Counted from the first letter of the stretch, positions 8,465-17,492 are shown. The stretch: DNA of 64,000 bases from Rhodospirillales bacterium (GCA_020638365.1 JACKIQ010000003.1:1-64000), one strand, 5' to 3'. The notes: generated from the sequence alone by a model not told the origin. Program-made: numbers and translations.

Positions 8465-9703
8465 CTACAGAAACAGGATCAGGATTCCCGTGTAGGCATA
8501 AAGCCGGGCGTTGCTTATTTCTCCGCCAGCGTAAAAACCTGTGAGCGGTATGTTGCCGACGGCCTCCCGGATTATCTCCATTTCTCTCTGAGCCGCCTTT
8601 CCTGTCTCGCTAAAACCTCGGGCGATACACGAAATATAGACAGCGCCCTGAGGTTCGTTCCGGTCGTTCCCGTTCCTGACCCTCTGAATTAGAGATTTAA
8701 GCGTTTTTTCCAAGTCATCGAAAATGATCTCCTGATTACGCTCGACAAAGAGGATGCTGTCTCCCTGCGTTATGCTCTGCGAAACGCTCAGGCTTTCTTC
8801 TCCGGGGTCAAGCGCCATGATGTTTCGAACGAGGTAATCGTTCTGGTCTGATTGAGATATGGGCAGGGCGATATGGACTTCCCCGCGGAACAAGGGAAGG
8901 TAGGGCTTGGGCATATCATCCGAAGATTCTATTTGGCGCAAGTCCGGCAGCGGGCCGACTATCGGCATTTCTTCTCCTTCAGGGCTGTTTTTTTGAAGGT
9001 CCTGAAGAAGCGCACGCAGGGCGCTGACCCCATCGAGTTCATAAATTGCTGTCCCATCGCCGCTCGTTACCGTCCTGAAGGGGCTGAAGGGCCTGCACCC
9101 CTGAGAAAGGGCCGTTGCAACAGGGATTTTTTCCGAGAATATCACGCCTCCTATCGAATCCATGCATACCCCGTTCGCAAAGAGTTCGTGCGAAGAACGC
9201 GAGGAGGTCAGTCCCCCCACGATAAAGCCGCCAGAGAGCGATTCCAGTTCAGCCATCCTCGGCATCGGATCTTCGTCGGCCATGGGGTCCGCATGGACGC
9301 ATACCAACATTGGCGTATTTTCTTCGAGCCAATCCTGCATTCCCTTGATTGGCATTTCAGACAAGTGATCCTTGCTCTCTGGAAAAACACAAAATTCGTT
9401 TTCCGGAAAGCGGCCTATCATGATGCTGATTGCCGGGACGTCCACGAAAGCCTTGCCCGTTCCGACGATCCCCATCCCCACCGAGCCGACCCAGTTTTCT
9501 ATGTGCGTCACGGAGCGGAAAAGATTTATTATGCTCTGCGCGTATTCGGCCAACCTGTCGGAAATATATATGAAACCGAAGTTGAACCCGTCATCTTCGG
9601 TCCTGATTGTTTCAAGCTGCTCCAGAACCGTTTTCGAGGCCTCGCGCCAGTCCGCTCCCTCGGCGGCACAGGATGCAAAGTTTCTGGAGGTGAACACAGA
9701 CAT
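8465..9703 (-). CDS. FIST N- and C-domain sensory protein
   Basis: A 412-residue protein with the FIST_N then FIST_C layout. The N-terminal half holds GSVGMGIVGTGKAFVDVPAI and the Gly-rich GGFIVGGLTSSRSS; the C-terminal half holds RNIMALDPGEESLSVSQSI and ends in the family hallmark GFYAGGEISNARLYAYTG followed by a hydrophobic tail. FIST proteins are thought to bind small ligands such as amino acids and often work with histidine kinases or chemoreceptors. No such partner is adjacent; the gene stands alone and is divergent from lemA across 94 bases. The domain call is strong and the ligand unknown. Confidence 0.88.
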   Translation of the reverse strand: MSVFTSRNFASCAAEGADWREASKTVLEQLETIRTEDDGFNFGFIYISDRLAEYAQSIINLFRSVTHIENWVGSVGMGIVGTGKAFVDVPAISIMIGRFPENEFCVFPESKDHLSEMPIKGMQDWLEENTPMLVCVHADPMADEDPMPRMAELESLSGGFIVGGLTSSRSSHELFANGVCMDSIGGVIFSEKIPVATALSQGCRPFSPFRTVTSGDGTAIYELDGVSALRALLQDLQKNSPEGEEMPIVGPLPDLRQIESSDDMPKPYLPLFRGEVHIALPISQSDQNDYLVRNIMALDPGEESLSVSQSITQGDSILFVERNQEIIFDDLEKTLKSLIQRVRNGNDRNEPQGAVYISCIARGFSETGKAAQREMEIIREAVGNIPLTGFYAGGEISNARLYAYTGILILFL

Positions 9704-9797
9704 TTTTTATATGTCTCCCCTAGATTTTATGAAGACAAAGCCTTTTGATATCATTAAGATAACCTACGGCATCCTCCAGTGAAAGGGAATTAAAGTT

Positions 9798-10361
9798 ATG
9801 ACTTGGATTGTACTTGGTGTCATTGTCTTTGCCGCCATTATAATGGTCGTTCTGTATAACCGTCTGGTCGCGCTGCGCCAGACCCGTAATAATGCCTTTT
9901 CGGATATCGACGTGCAGTTGAAGCAGCGTTACGACCTCGTGCCACAGCTTGTCGAAACGGTCAAGGGATATGCCAAACATGAGAAAGACGTTTTCGAGAA
10001 CGTAACGAACGCCCGTGCGCAGGTCGGGGCGGCCAGAGGCGGAAGCCAGGAAGGGCGGATGAAGGCCGAGGGACTGCTCGGGGGAGCGTTGGCCGGCCTT
10101 CTGGCGGTTGCCGAAAATTATCCTCAACTAAAAGCGGACCAGAATTTTCAGCGCCTGATGGACGAGCTTTCCGATATCGAGAACAAGATCGCCGCAGCGC
10201 GGCGCTTCTTCAACAGCGCGACAGCCGAACTCAATACCGCCGTCGAGCAGTTTCCGGCTGTTCTTATCGCCGGGCCTTTCGGGTTTCAGAAGGAGCCGTT
10301 CTTCGAGCTTGACGATCTTGAGAAAGCCGCGGTTCATAAAGCGCCCGAAGTCAAGTTCTAG
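9798..10361 (+). CDS. lemA: LemA family membrane protein
   Basis: A 187-residue protein with an N-terminal membrane anchor (residues 3-24, WIVLGVIVFAAIIMVVLYN) followed by the LemA helical core: RQTRNNAFSDIDVQLKQRYD, LVPQLVETVKGYAKHE, YPQLKADQNFQRLMDEL and IAAARRFFN. LemA proteins have a short outside N-terminus and a cytoplasmic or periplasmic helical bundle of unresolved role. It starts a three-gene operon: a kinase-like gene follows after 6 bases and an M48 protease overlaps that. LemA next to an HtpX-type protease is a common pairing and suggests membrane protein quality control. Confidence 0.93.
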   Translation: MTWIVLGVIVFAAIIMVVLYNRLVALRQTRNNAFSDIDVQLKQRYDLVPQLVETVKGYAKHEKDVFENVTNARAQVGAARGGSQEGRMKAEGLLGGALAGLLAVAENYPQLKADQNFQRLMDELSDIENKIAAARRFFNSATAELNTAVEQFPAVLIAGPFGFQKEPFFELDDLEKAAVHKAPEVKF

Positions 10362-10367
10362 AAACTC

Positions 10368-11192
10368 TTGGGCCTTCTTAAAATATACTCTGAGCTGTGG
10401 GCGCTTAAGAATCCTGTGTTCTTTCAAGAAACTCCCCGGGCCGTTTTGTACCGGGCAGAGTATCGGGGATTACCGGCTATCCTGAAAATAGCGCGGTCTT
10501 CGGGACTGGAAGATGAAGCCAACGCCTGCGCGTTTCTGTGTTTGTGTCCTTCAAGCATTGCGGTCACTCTTTTAGAGTCCTGTTCAGATGCGGCTCTCAT
10601 GACCTACTTGCCGGGGCCGCCCCTTAGCGCTCTTGTTAAGACAGGGGAAGACGAGGAGGCCAGCAGGATTCTTGCGCAAACGGCCAAGTCGGTTTCCCTA
10701 CTTCCCGTACTTGAGGACCACGATTTTATTCCTCTCCGGAGATGGTTTCGCGCGTTGTTCGAACGCGCCAAGGCGCCTGCGGGCGCGAATGACGCCTTGT
10801 TTGTCCGTGCGGCTTCGGTCGCTCACTTGTTGCTGGCTTTGAAGACCAAGTCCGTCCTGCTGCACGGGGACCTGCACCATGACAACCTTCTGCTCGACCA
10901 TGACGGGCGATACAAAATGATTGATCCCAAGGGATTGATAGGACATCCTGCCTATGACGTCGCCAATGCCTTTTGCAATCCTCCGGAATCCGGGCGGGCG
11001 ACGAGGGACAGGATTATGAAACAGGCGGATATATTCAGTTCTACCCTCGGCCAAGAGATCAGGGTTATTCTTGGATTCGGGTTTGTGCATGCCGCCATTT
11101 CACCGCTCTGGTCTCATGAAGACGGAGAAGATCCCGGCAATGGAATGGAAACTGCGCAGCTGTTTTTCGATCTCTGGCAGGAACAGGTATAA
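10368..11192 (+). CDS. Aminoglycoside/hydroxyurea-type phosphotransferase-like kinase
   Basis: A 274-residue protein of the APH/choline kinase fold, closest in motifs to the APH(6)/streptomycin 6-kinase type: the catalytic loop reads LHGDLHHDNLLL and the metal loop MIDPKGLIGHPAYDVANAF. The N-terminal lobe has a Lys in AILKIA. The start is a TTG 6 bases after lemA; no ATG fits near that end. It overlaps the following protease gene by one base, so it is part of the lemA operon. A real resistance role is doubtful; in this setting a metabolic or regulatory kinase is as likely. Substrate cannot be read from the sequence. Confidence 0.78.
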   Translation: MGLLKIYSELWALKNPVFFQETPRAVLYRAEYRGLPAILKIARSSGLEDEANACAFLCLCPSSIAVTLLESCSDAALMTYLPGPPLSALVKTGEDEEASRILAQTAKSVSLLPVLEDHDFIPLRRWFRALFERAKAPAGANDALFVRAASVAHLLLALKTKSVLLHGDLHHDNLLLDHDGRYKMIDPKGLIGHPAYDVANAFCNPPESGRATRDRIMKQADIFSSTLGQEIRVILGFGFVHAAISPLWSHEDGEDPGNGMETAQLFFDLWQEQV

Positions 11193-12289
11193 TGGCAGCG
11201 GGTTTGAAGAGTCATATCTGGAACAACAACCTGAAATCGGTTGTGCTGCTCGCCCTTTATCCTGTGATTCTGATGGCGATCGGCTGGGCGATTTTCTGGG
11301 TTGGGGGCGTAACCGTTTTCGGCGGACAGCCACGGCGCTTTGCGGGCTATGACGCTGATCCGACAATGGCGGCGTACGAATCAATCGGCTTCGCCAATCA
11401 TATGCTCTTTATGTACTGGCCGCTGATCCTGAGCGGCGTTGCGATATGGTTCATGTTTTCATGGTTTTTTCATACGTCGATGATCCGCAAACTCTCGCAT
11501 TCGCATCCGGTGACACGCCAGCAAGAGCCTGAACTTTATAATCTCCTTGAAAATCTGTGCATCTCGCGCGGCATAAACATGCCCAAGCTGGAAATCATCG
11601 AGACCCACGCCCGTAACGCCTTTGCCAGCGGAATCGACGAAAAAAGCTACAGCATTACGGTGACACGGGGGCTTATGAACTCCCTAAAGAAAGACGAGCT
11701 TGAAGCGGTGCTGGGGCATGAACTGACTCATATCATCAACCGGGATGTCCGGCTGATTATCATTACGGTGATTTTTACCGGGCTTTTCGGGTTTCTGGCG
11801 CAGATGGTCTGGAGCAGCGTACGGTACAGGATATTCTATACGCGCGGGAGGCGGGACCAGAATCATGCCGGGGTGGTCATGCTCGTGATCCTGATCGCGT
11901 TTATTCTCTGGCTGGGCTACCTGGCTACGCTGATTATGCGGTTCGCGCTCTCGCGGAGGCGGGAATACATGGCGGATGCCGGATCGGTGGAGCTGACCCG
12001 CAACCCGGACGCGATGATGCGGGCGCTTATGCGGATATCCGGCCGGGACCATATCCCGGGAACGACCGCAGACATCGCCATGATGTGTATCGAGAACAAT
12101 ATTCCCTTTCTTGGCCTGTTTTCCACTCACCCGCCTATTGCGGAGCGCATCATGGCCATTTCGAAAACCACCGGCACGCCCGTTCCCGAACTGCCGCACA
12201 CCGGACCCGCCGCCCGGAACGAAGTCTTCGGAACCCGCCAGCCCGAAGCGCGCCCCAATCCCTGGCTTATCCGCGGACGGCGGCAGTAG
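11192..12289 (+). CDS. M48 family HtpX-like membrane zinc metalloprotease
   Basis: A 365-residue protein with two N-terminal membrane segments (about residues 16-38 and 69-92), then the zinc motif GHELTHIINRD (HExxH near residue 176), two further membrane segments around residues 185-205 and 230-255, and the third zinc ligand region in YMADAGSVELTRNPDAM. SGIDEKSYSITVTRGLMNSL upstream of the zinc motif is typical of the M48 family. It is longer than E. coli HtpX (293) owing to N-terminal and C-terminal extensions. It probably degrades misfolded membrane proteins from the cytoplasmic side. Its ATG overlaps the stop of the kinase gene (TAATG). Confidence 0.92.
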   Translation: MAAGLKSHIWNNNLKSVVLLALYPVILMAIGWAIFWVGGVTVFGGQPRRFAGYDADPTMAAYESIGFANHMLFMYWPLILSGVAIWFMFSWFFHTSMIRKLSHSHPVTRQQEPELYNLLENLCISRGINMPKLEIIETHARNAFASGIDEKSYSITVTRGLMNSLKKDELEAVLGHELTHIINRDVRLIIITVIFTGLFGFLAQMVWSSVRYRIFYTRGRRDQNHAGVVMLVILIAFILWLGYLATLIMRFALSRRREYMADAGSVELTRNPDAMMRALMRISGRDHIPGTTADIAMMCIENNIPFLGLFSTHPPIAERIMAISKTTGTPVPELPHTGPAARNEVFGTRQPEARPNPWLIRGRRQ

Positions 12290-12376
12290 AACAGGGTTTT
12301 CGTATCCTGTAACCTTTTGAAAAGTCCGGGCGAAATTTACAGCAAGCGCTCCGTTTCCGATTTTTTCCAACATTCT

Positions 12377-12405
12377 TTGAAATCTGGTAGAATGGAGTGT
12401 ATAAA
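12377..12405 (+). promoter_or_regulatory. Probable sigma-70 promoter of the Bax-inhibitor-1 family gene
   Basis: TTGAAA at 12377-12382 and TATAAA at 12400-12405 are separated by 17 bases, and the start codon lies 35 bases downstream of the -10 box. Confidence 0.6.
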
Positions 12406-12440
12406 TCAGTACGTGTTTAAAGAACGGAGTTTAAAAAAAC

Positions 12441-13157
12441 ATGCAACCTGCACATTTATCCAGAGAACGCGCACAAGGCCGGGAGTATGATGAAGGCCTG
12501 CGGAAGTATCTGAGCAGTATTTATTTAAAGATGATGACCGGCGTTCTTCTTACGGGCGTAGTCGCGCAGTTGGTGGGCAGTTCTCCATATCTGCTTGAGC
12601 TGTTTTTGGGCGGACCGCAGCGTTTTGCGGTTATTTTTGCTCCTGTGGCTATTCTCTGGTTTGGGTTTAACCCTTTGACCATGAGATCGTCCCAGTTGAT
12701 GATGGCGTTCTACGCGATTTCGGCGGCCTACGGGATAAGCTTTTCAGCCATAGCTGCGGTGGCTGCTCATGATGCGACTTTTGCGATTATTGTCGCGAAG
12801 GCGTTTTTCATCGCCGCGTCGATGTTTGCCGGGTTGAGTATCTACGGCTACACGACTAAGACGGACTTCGCCCCGATGAGGAGCTTACTGGTTATGGGGA
12901 TTTGGGGCGTGTTCATAGCCAGCATACTCAATATCTTTTTCGCAAGCGGCATGATGGACTATGTCATTTCACTGGCGAGTATCGTGTTGTTTTCAGGCAT
13001 GACCGTCTGGCAAACGCAGGACATGAAGCGGATGTATTATGCCGTTTCCGGTCAGGAAATGGGTGAGCGGCTTGCATGGGGAGCGGCTTATACCCTTTAT
13101 GTCAGCTTTATTGCTCTTTTCATGAATCTCCTGAACCTTATGAGCAACCAACGATAA
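12441..13157 (+). CDS. Bax inhibitor-1/YccA family membrane protein
   Basis: A 238-residue protein with seven hydrophobic segments. The N-terminal LRKYLSSIYLKMMTGVLLTG, the internal AKAFFIAASMFAGLSIYGYTTKTDF and the C-terminal ASIVLFSGMTVWQTQDMKRM with AYTLYVSFIALFMNLLNLM are diagnostic of the BI-1/YccA/YetJ family. These are inner-membrane proteins, some of which act as pH-sensitive Ca2+ leak channels; the E. coli members interact with FtsH. It is monocistronic: a promoter precedes it and a strong terminator follows 14 bases after the stop. Confidence 0.94.
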   Translation: MQPAHLSRERAQGREYDEGLRKYLSSIYLKMMTGVLLTGVVAQLVGSSPYLLELFLGGPQRFAVIFAPVAILWFGFNPLTMRSSQLMMAFYAISAAYGISFSAIAAVAAHDATFAIIVAKAFFIAASMFAGLSIYGYTTKTDFAPMRSLLVMGIWGVFIASILNIFFASGMMDYVISLASIVLFSGMTVWQTQDMKRMYYAVSGQEMGERLAWGAAYTLYVSFIALFMNLLNLMSNQR

Positions 13158-13171
13158 GTCTAGGATTTCAC

Positions 13172-13206
13172 AAAAAGCCCCGCCCGCAGCGGGGCTTTTT
13201 AATTTT
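13172..13206 (+). terminator. Rho-independent terminator
   Basis: AAAAGCCCCG, a short CCGCAG-type loop and CGGGGCTTTTT form a GC-rich hairpin followed by a T run just after the Bax-inhibitor-1 gene. Confidence 0.9.
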
Positions 13207-13219
13207 CCGGCGCATGGAA

Positions 13220-13247
13220 TTGACTTAACTGCCCTTTTTGCTATTGT
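13220..13247 (+). promoter_or_regulatory. Possible sigma-70 promoter of mscL
   Basis: TTGACT at 13220-13225 and TATTGT at 13242-13247 are 16 bases apart, 47 bases before the mscL start. The -10 box is imperfect. Confidence 0.45.
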
Positions 13248-13293
13248 GCCCTCTTACATTCAACATTTTTAATACGCTTCGAGGGGGCAACGC

Positions 13294-13740
13294 ATGCTGA
13301 ACGAATTCAAAGCATTTATCGCGCGCGGCAATGTCATGGACATGGCTGTCGGTATCATTATGGGGGCGGCCTTTACCGCCATCGTCAATTCCATGGTCGG
13401 CGACCTGGTCATGCCCGTCATCGGCGTTCTGACCAGCGGCGTGGACTTCGCCGACAAGTTCGTGGCTCTGGACGGCAACGCCTATGCCAACCTCAAGGCC
13501 GCCAAGGATGCCGGGGCGAGCGTGGTTTCCTACGGGATTTTCATTAACGCGGTGATCAACTTCCTGATTATCTCCTTTGTGGTGTTCATGCTGGTCAAGG
13601 GCGTGAACAAGATCAAAGACGCCGCCGAGAAAGAAGAAAAAGCCAAGGCCGAAGAAGCCCCGCCCGCGCCGCCCGCCGACGTCGTGCTGCTGACGGAAAT
13701 CCGCGATCTTCTGAAAGACGAGAAAAAGAAGGCGGCGTAA
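13294..13740 (+). CDS. mscL: Large-conductance mechanosensitive channel MscL
   Basis: A 148-residue protein with the MscL architecture: an N-terminal amphipathic helix and TM1 (LNEFKAFIARGNVMDMAVGI, IIMGAAFTAIV), a periplasmic loop, TM2 (FINAVINFLIISFVVFMLVKG) and a cytoplasmic helix after an Ala/Pro linker (LLTEIRDLLK). It forms a pentameric inner-membrane pore that opens on hypo-osmotic shock. The ATG is preceded by GAGGGGGCAACGC, a good ribosome site. It is flanked by its own promoter-like sequence and a strong terminator. Confidence 0.97.
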   Translation: MLNEFKAFIARGNVMDMAVGIIMGAAFTAIVNSMVGDLVMPVIGVLTSGVDFADKFVALDGNAYANLKAAKDAGASVVSYGIFINAVINFLIISFVVFMLVKGVNKIKDAAEKEEKAKAEEAPPAPPADVVLLTEIRDLLKDEKKKAA

Positions 13741-13763
13741 GGCCGGACTTTATTGAGGTCTCA

Positions 13764-13792
13764 GAAACGGGGCTTTGAAAGCCCCGTTTTTT
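13764..13792 (+). terminator. Rho-independent terminator of mscL
   Basis: ACGGGGCTTT-GA-AAAGCCCCGT hairpin followed by TTTTT, 25 bases after the mscL stop. Confidence 0.9.
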
Positions 13793-13844
13793 CTCTTGAA
13801 AAAGCGGGTTTTTGACGGTACTCATTAGCCCTGCCTTTGGCGAA

Positions 13845-13920
<76 letters not shown>

Positions 13921-14084
13921 TTGTTTCGCTCTCGGATATTCGCTCTCATCATGCCTTACAGAATGTGGGCCGTTTGCGGCTAAAGCTTTGCTCTGCCCTC
14001 ACCAACAAATCTTTTGCGGGAACCAAACGGTTGTCCTATAAGGGATAACAGCGTTCACGCTTTTTCGAGGCTGTTTGCAGGACG

Positions 14085-15365
14085 ATGAGCGAGAAGAAAG
14101 CCAAAACACAAAAGACTGAAGGCAAAACGGCCGCACCCCAAGCAGAAGCCGGGGAGGAAGATGAGCCGCTTTCGCAGTTTTCCCTGTTCGAGGGGGATCT
14201 GGTCAACAGGGCCTTCGCCGGCCTGAAGATCGGGTCGCGCTCGCCGCTGGACCTGATCCTGCGGATGATCATCGTGATCGGGATTACGTGGGTGCCGATG
14301 GCGATGATGTCGTGGCATGTTGTGCTTCCTCCGGGGGCGCCGGCGCAACTCAACTTTTTTTCCGATTACGCGGCTTACGCGCAATTCCTGATCGGGATTC
14401 CGTTGTTTATCATCGCCGAGCGCGTGGTCGGGGAGGCCACGATGGGCGCCTACCGCGATTTCGGCTCCAGCGGGGTGATCGCGGATGAATACAAGGCGGT
14501 TTTCAAATCCGCCGAAGACGAGGTGAAGGCGCTGCGCAAACGGGTTTTTCCCGAGATCGTATGTATCGCAATTGCTTATATTCTGGCGCTCAGCACGATC
14601 CTGCCCGAGCTTTTCTGGACCTCGGACATGGAAACGTGGCATGTGCTCAAAGACGCGGAGGGTGCGCGGATTATCACCCAAACCGGGGCGTGGCTGATGC
14701 TGGTGGCGCTGCCGTTGCAGAATTACTGGTGGATCCGGTGGGTCTGGAAAATCTTCATTTGGTATTGGTTTTTATCCAAAATCTCCCGGTTCAAGCTTGT
14801 TCTTGTCGCCTCGCATCCCGATCATACGGGTGGGATCGGGTTTCTCTCCGAAGTGCAGGCGAAGTTCGCGCTGGTGATACTCGCCTACGGGATCAGCAAC
14901 GTGGTCGCGACGATCGGCTACAAGATCGCGATCGAACACGCGCCGCTGGATCTGCCGCCCGTGTGGGGGCCGCTGGTTGGGTTTGCGATCATCGCGCCGC
15001 TGCTTTTCCTTTCGCCGCTGCTTTTATTTACCAAGCAGCTCAAACGCACGAAGAAGCGGGCACTGGCGCAATTCCGCGAGAAGGCCATGCGGAACGCGCG
15101 CAAGCTGGAGCAGGAGTGGCTGGCGACTCCTTATGACTCGCAGCGGGACGAGGTTGCGCGCAGCGAACTCAACCAGCTTAATCTTCTGACCACGTTCCAT
15201 GACCGCATTACCGCCATGCGGGTCGTGCCGTTCGATCTGCGGTCTGCGGGGCAATTGATCGGATCGGCAATCGGGCCGATGATCCCGTTGCTGCCGTATT
15301 TCATCGAGGTTCCCGAGCCTTTGCAGGTCATGCTGGAGGCGCTGACGAAATGGCTGCCGCACTAG
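14085..15365 (+). CDS. Polytopic membrane protein of unknown function
   Basis: A 426-residue protein I cannot name. After a charged N-terminus (Lys/Glu/Ala-rich, about 45 residues) there are about six hydrophobic segments: near residues 60-83, 95-115, 160-182, 200-240, 265-320 and 395-410. A conserved-looking central loop reads SRFKLVLVASHPDHTGGIGF. The long cytoplasmic-looking segment between residues 325 and 385 is rich in Lys, Arg and Glu. The DHTGG stretch recalls metal sites but no full metalloenzyme motif can be recognised. The next gene starts 26 bases downstream and may be co-transcribed. Confidence 0.75.
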   Translation: MSEKKAKTQKTEGKTAAPQAEAGEEDEPLSQFSLFEGDLVNRAFAGLKIGSRSPLDLILRMIIVIGITWVPMAMMSWHVVLPPGAPAQLNFFSDYAAYAQFLIGIPLFIIAERVVGEATMGAYRDFGSSGVIADEYKAVFKSAEDEVKALRKRVFPEIVCIAIAYILALSTILPELFWTSDMETWHVLKDAEGARIITQTGAWLMLVALPLQNYWWIRWVWKIFIWYWFLSKISRFKLVLVASHPDHTGGIGFLSEVQAKFALVILAYGISNVVATIGYKIAIEHAPLDLPPVWGPLVGFAIIAPLLFLSPLLLFTKQLKRTKKRALAQFREKAMRNARKLEQEWLATPYDSQRDEVARSELNQLNLLTTFHDRITAMRVVPFDLRSAGQLIGSAIGPMIPLLPYFIEVPEPLQVMLEALTKWLPH

Positions 15366-15391
15366 GTCTAAAGAAGTTATGAGGTGAAGCT

Positions 15392-16123
15392 GTGAAGTTT
15401 TTAGGTGAATGGATCGCCACGACAATCGGGTTTTTTATCCTTCTTTACGTCATTTTTTTTGTCGTTTCGTTCATCGGGGTCGCTTTTGATACCCGCGATC
15501 TATTATCGTATGAAGGCCCGCTGATCATTCTCGGTATCAGCGCCGTTGTTTCTCCTATTTTTGTTCTGGCTGCGGCGCAGGAACCAAGACCCCCTTTCGA
15601 GCTGACAGAAAGGGAACTTTTTCTCTGGCAACTGGCCGTTGAGCAATTGATCAAGCACCGGGACCGCATCTTAGCGAGCAATCATCCTGATCATAGCTTT
15701 GTTCTTGCTCACCTGTCAGGCCCCAAAATCGGCGAAATCGCCGGGCATCTGGCAAAGAAAATGGCGCTGACCGAAGATGACGGGAAAGCGCATTCCGCCC
15801 TGATTGGCGACGAGCATCTCTGTGTCGAAGTCCTCACGCTTCGCGAGTCTATCTCCGGGGCCTGCGACTGGATCGAGCAGAATCACGGCGGGTATGTCGG
15901 AATGCTTGACCGGCTTCTCCCGCTGGCGAGCGATACGGGCGCACAAGCTTTTTGCCAGATCACTTTCGGCATGAAAACCCGGGAGGGGCGCGATGTGTGG
16001 CTGAATATGGGTTTGATGCCGCTTGACGGGACGGTTTTCAAGAGTCATCCCGTGGTTCCCACAGATCTGCTTTCCCCTTCCGATCTTGAACAGGTCGGGG
16101 GGAAGTTGATCCGGGCATCCTAG
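15392..16123 (+). CDS. Hypothetical membrane-anchored protein
   Basis: A 243-residue protein with two N-terminal membrane segments (residues 5-28 and 42-62) and a soluble C-terminal part of about 180 residues with no motif I recognise. The start is GTG, chosen because GAGGTGAA lies at the right spacing. It follows the previous membrane protein by 26 bases and probably shares its transcript. No sign of transfer or truncation. Confidence 0.65.
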   Translation: MKFLGEWIATTIGFFILLYVIFFVVSFIGVAFDTRDLLSYEGPLIILGISAVVSPIFVLAAAQEPRPPFELTERELFLWQLAVEQLIKHRDRILASNHPDHSFVLAHLSGPKIGEIAGHLAKKMALTEDDGKAHSALIGDEHLCVEVLTLRESISGACDWIEQNHGGYVGMLDRLLPLASDTGAQAFCQITFGMKTREGRDVWLNMGLMPLDGTVFKSHPVVPTDLLSPSDLEQVGGKLIRAS

Positions 16124-16308
16124 GGATAGGCTACCGCACTGACGCTTTTTAGGGGGCTAAGTTCGTCCATTAAAATGACTTTAACCAGTTGATTAAACTT
16201 TAATATTTCTTTTGTTGCCTTTTTTTTATATTTACCGTAATCTGCGCACTATTCAATATGTAAATACGTTATGACATCTACTTTTGCGTAATAGAGGTAC
16301 TGCTTCCC

Positions 16309-17436
16309 ATGAGTAAGAAATTCAAGCATTTCAAACCGGCTTTTGAACACGGCGATAAACACGGCGGCGGCTGCGGCGGGTGTGATAAGGTCACTCCGTT
16401 TTTCAAGCTTCCGGAAATACAGGTTCTTGATATTCATTCTGTTATTCACGACGCCCTTCTGGCCACCGTTACCCTTCCAGGCACACCGGGCGACGACCCG
16501 ATTTCGGGCACAACCGGCGATGACGTGGCTTCCGGCGGCGCTGGAAACGATACGATCAGCACATTTGTTGGCAATGACGTCATTTTCGGCGGACAGGGCG
16601 ACGACAATCTGAGCGGCGGTTCGGGCGATGATGTCGTGTTCGGCGGTCAAGGCGACGATTATATCGCCCCCGGACCCGGTAATGATTACCTGTTCGGCGG
16701 ACAAGGAAATGACGAAATTCACGGCGGCTCGGATGATGACGTCATTCTTGGCGGCTCCGGTGATGATTATGTTCAGGCCGGTCCGGGCGAGGACATCGTT
16801 ATCGGCGGTTCGGGCGATGACGACCTGCACGGCGGTTCGGATAACGACCTCATCAATGGCGGTTCCGGTAACGACAATATCGTCGGCGGCCCCGGCGAGG
16901 ACGTTCTTTACGGCGGGACCGGAAACGATACGATCAACGGCAATACCGGCGATGATACAATCTACGGCCAGAACGGTTGCGACACGCTGTATGGCAGTTC
17001 TGGCAGCGACACGATCTATGGCGGCCAAGGGAATGATATCATCTTCGGCGAGTACGAAATCGGCCACGAAGCCAGCGCGCCGGGCGATGACATCCTGAAC
17101 GGCGGAAAAGGCTGCGATATCCTTACCGGCGGTCTTGGAAACGATACGTTCGTATTCGACAAATGCGGCGGCGGTATCGACACCATCACCGACTTTACGC
17201 GCACGGACGTTGAGCAGGACCATATCGACATTTCCGATCTTCTGTCCGGATATGACGCCCTTACGGACGCGCTGAGCGATTTCGTGAAATTCGTTTACAA
17301 CGGAACCGACTCTGTCCTTAAGGTCAATTACGACGGTCATGGGAACGACTTCCACACCATCGCGGTTGTTCAGAATATCGACCTTGCGAGCCTGAATGTC
17401 GAGGACCTTGCGTCCGACGGCACGCTGATCGTTTAA
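16309..17436 (+). CDS. RTX (haemolysin-type Ca2+-binding repeat) secreted protein
   Basis: A 375-residue protein built mainly of nonapeptide RTX repeats (GGxGxDxxx forms, about residues 60-250, for example GGQGDDNLSGGSGDD), which fold into a Ca2+-binding beta roll after secretion. The N-terminus is His/Gly-rich (HGDKHGGGCGGCDK) with no signal peptide. The C-terminus (DTFVFDKCGGGIDTITDFTR ... DHIDISDLL ... LASDGTLIV) is a type I secretion target domain of the kind read by ABC exporters. There is no enzymatic domain, so it may be a surface or matrix component. The C-terminal domain is clearly related to that of the RTX lipase at 34970-38296. A strong terminator follows. Confidence 0.9.
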   Translation: MSKKFKHFKPAFEHGDKHGGGCGGCDKVTPFFKLPEIQVLDIHSVIHDALLATVTLPGTPGDDPISGTTGDDVASGGAGNDTISTFVGNDVIFGGQGDDNLSGGSGDDVVFGGQGDDYIAPGPGNDYLFGGQGNDEIHGGSDDDVILGGSGDDYVQAGPGEDIVIGGSGDDDLHGGSDNDLINGGSGNDNIVGGPGEDVLYGGTGNDTINGNTGDDTIYGQNGCDTLYGSSGSDTIYGGQGNDIIFGEYEIGHEASAPGDDILNGGKGCDILTGGLGNDTFVFDKCGGGIDTITDFTRTDVEQDHIDISDLLSGYDALTDALSDFVKFVYNGTDSVLKVNYDGHGNDFHTIAVVQNIDLASLNVEDLASDGTLIV

Positions 17437-17459
17437 GAGCGGTCTTAATTAATTTTTAG

Positions 17460-17492
17460 CGGGGTTTCCGTTATGGAGGCCCCGTTTTTTTT
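17460..17492 (+). terminator. Rho-independent terminator of the RTX gene
   Basis: CGGGGTTTCC-GTTAT-GGAGGCCCCG hairpin followed by eight T residues, 23 bases after the stop. Confidence 0.88.

Noticed and set aside
10368..11192. Acquired antibiotic resistance gene
   Set aside because: APH-like motifs are real, but the gene is embedded in a lemA-protease operon with matching composition and no mobile element.
11684..12373. Leftward 229-residue ORF opposite the M48 protease
   Set aside because: Shadow ORF; no recognisable domain and His/Arg/Pro-rich composition.
16480..17100. Short-period repeats that could suggest a CRISPR or satellite array
   Set aside because: They are in-frame coding repeats of an RTX protein; no identical spaced repeats with unique spacers.
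16249..17355. Long leftward ORF (368 residues) opposite the RTX protein
   Set aside because: It is the antisense shadow of the repetitive GGxGxD codons; the product is a low-complexity Ala/Ile/Val pattern and the + strand gene has a real C-terminal domain and terminator.
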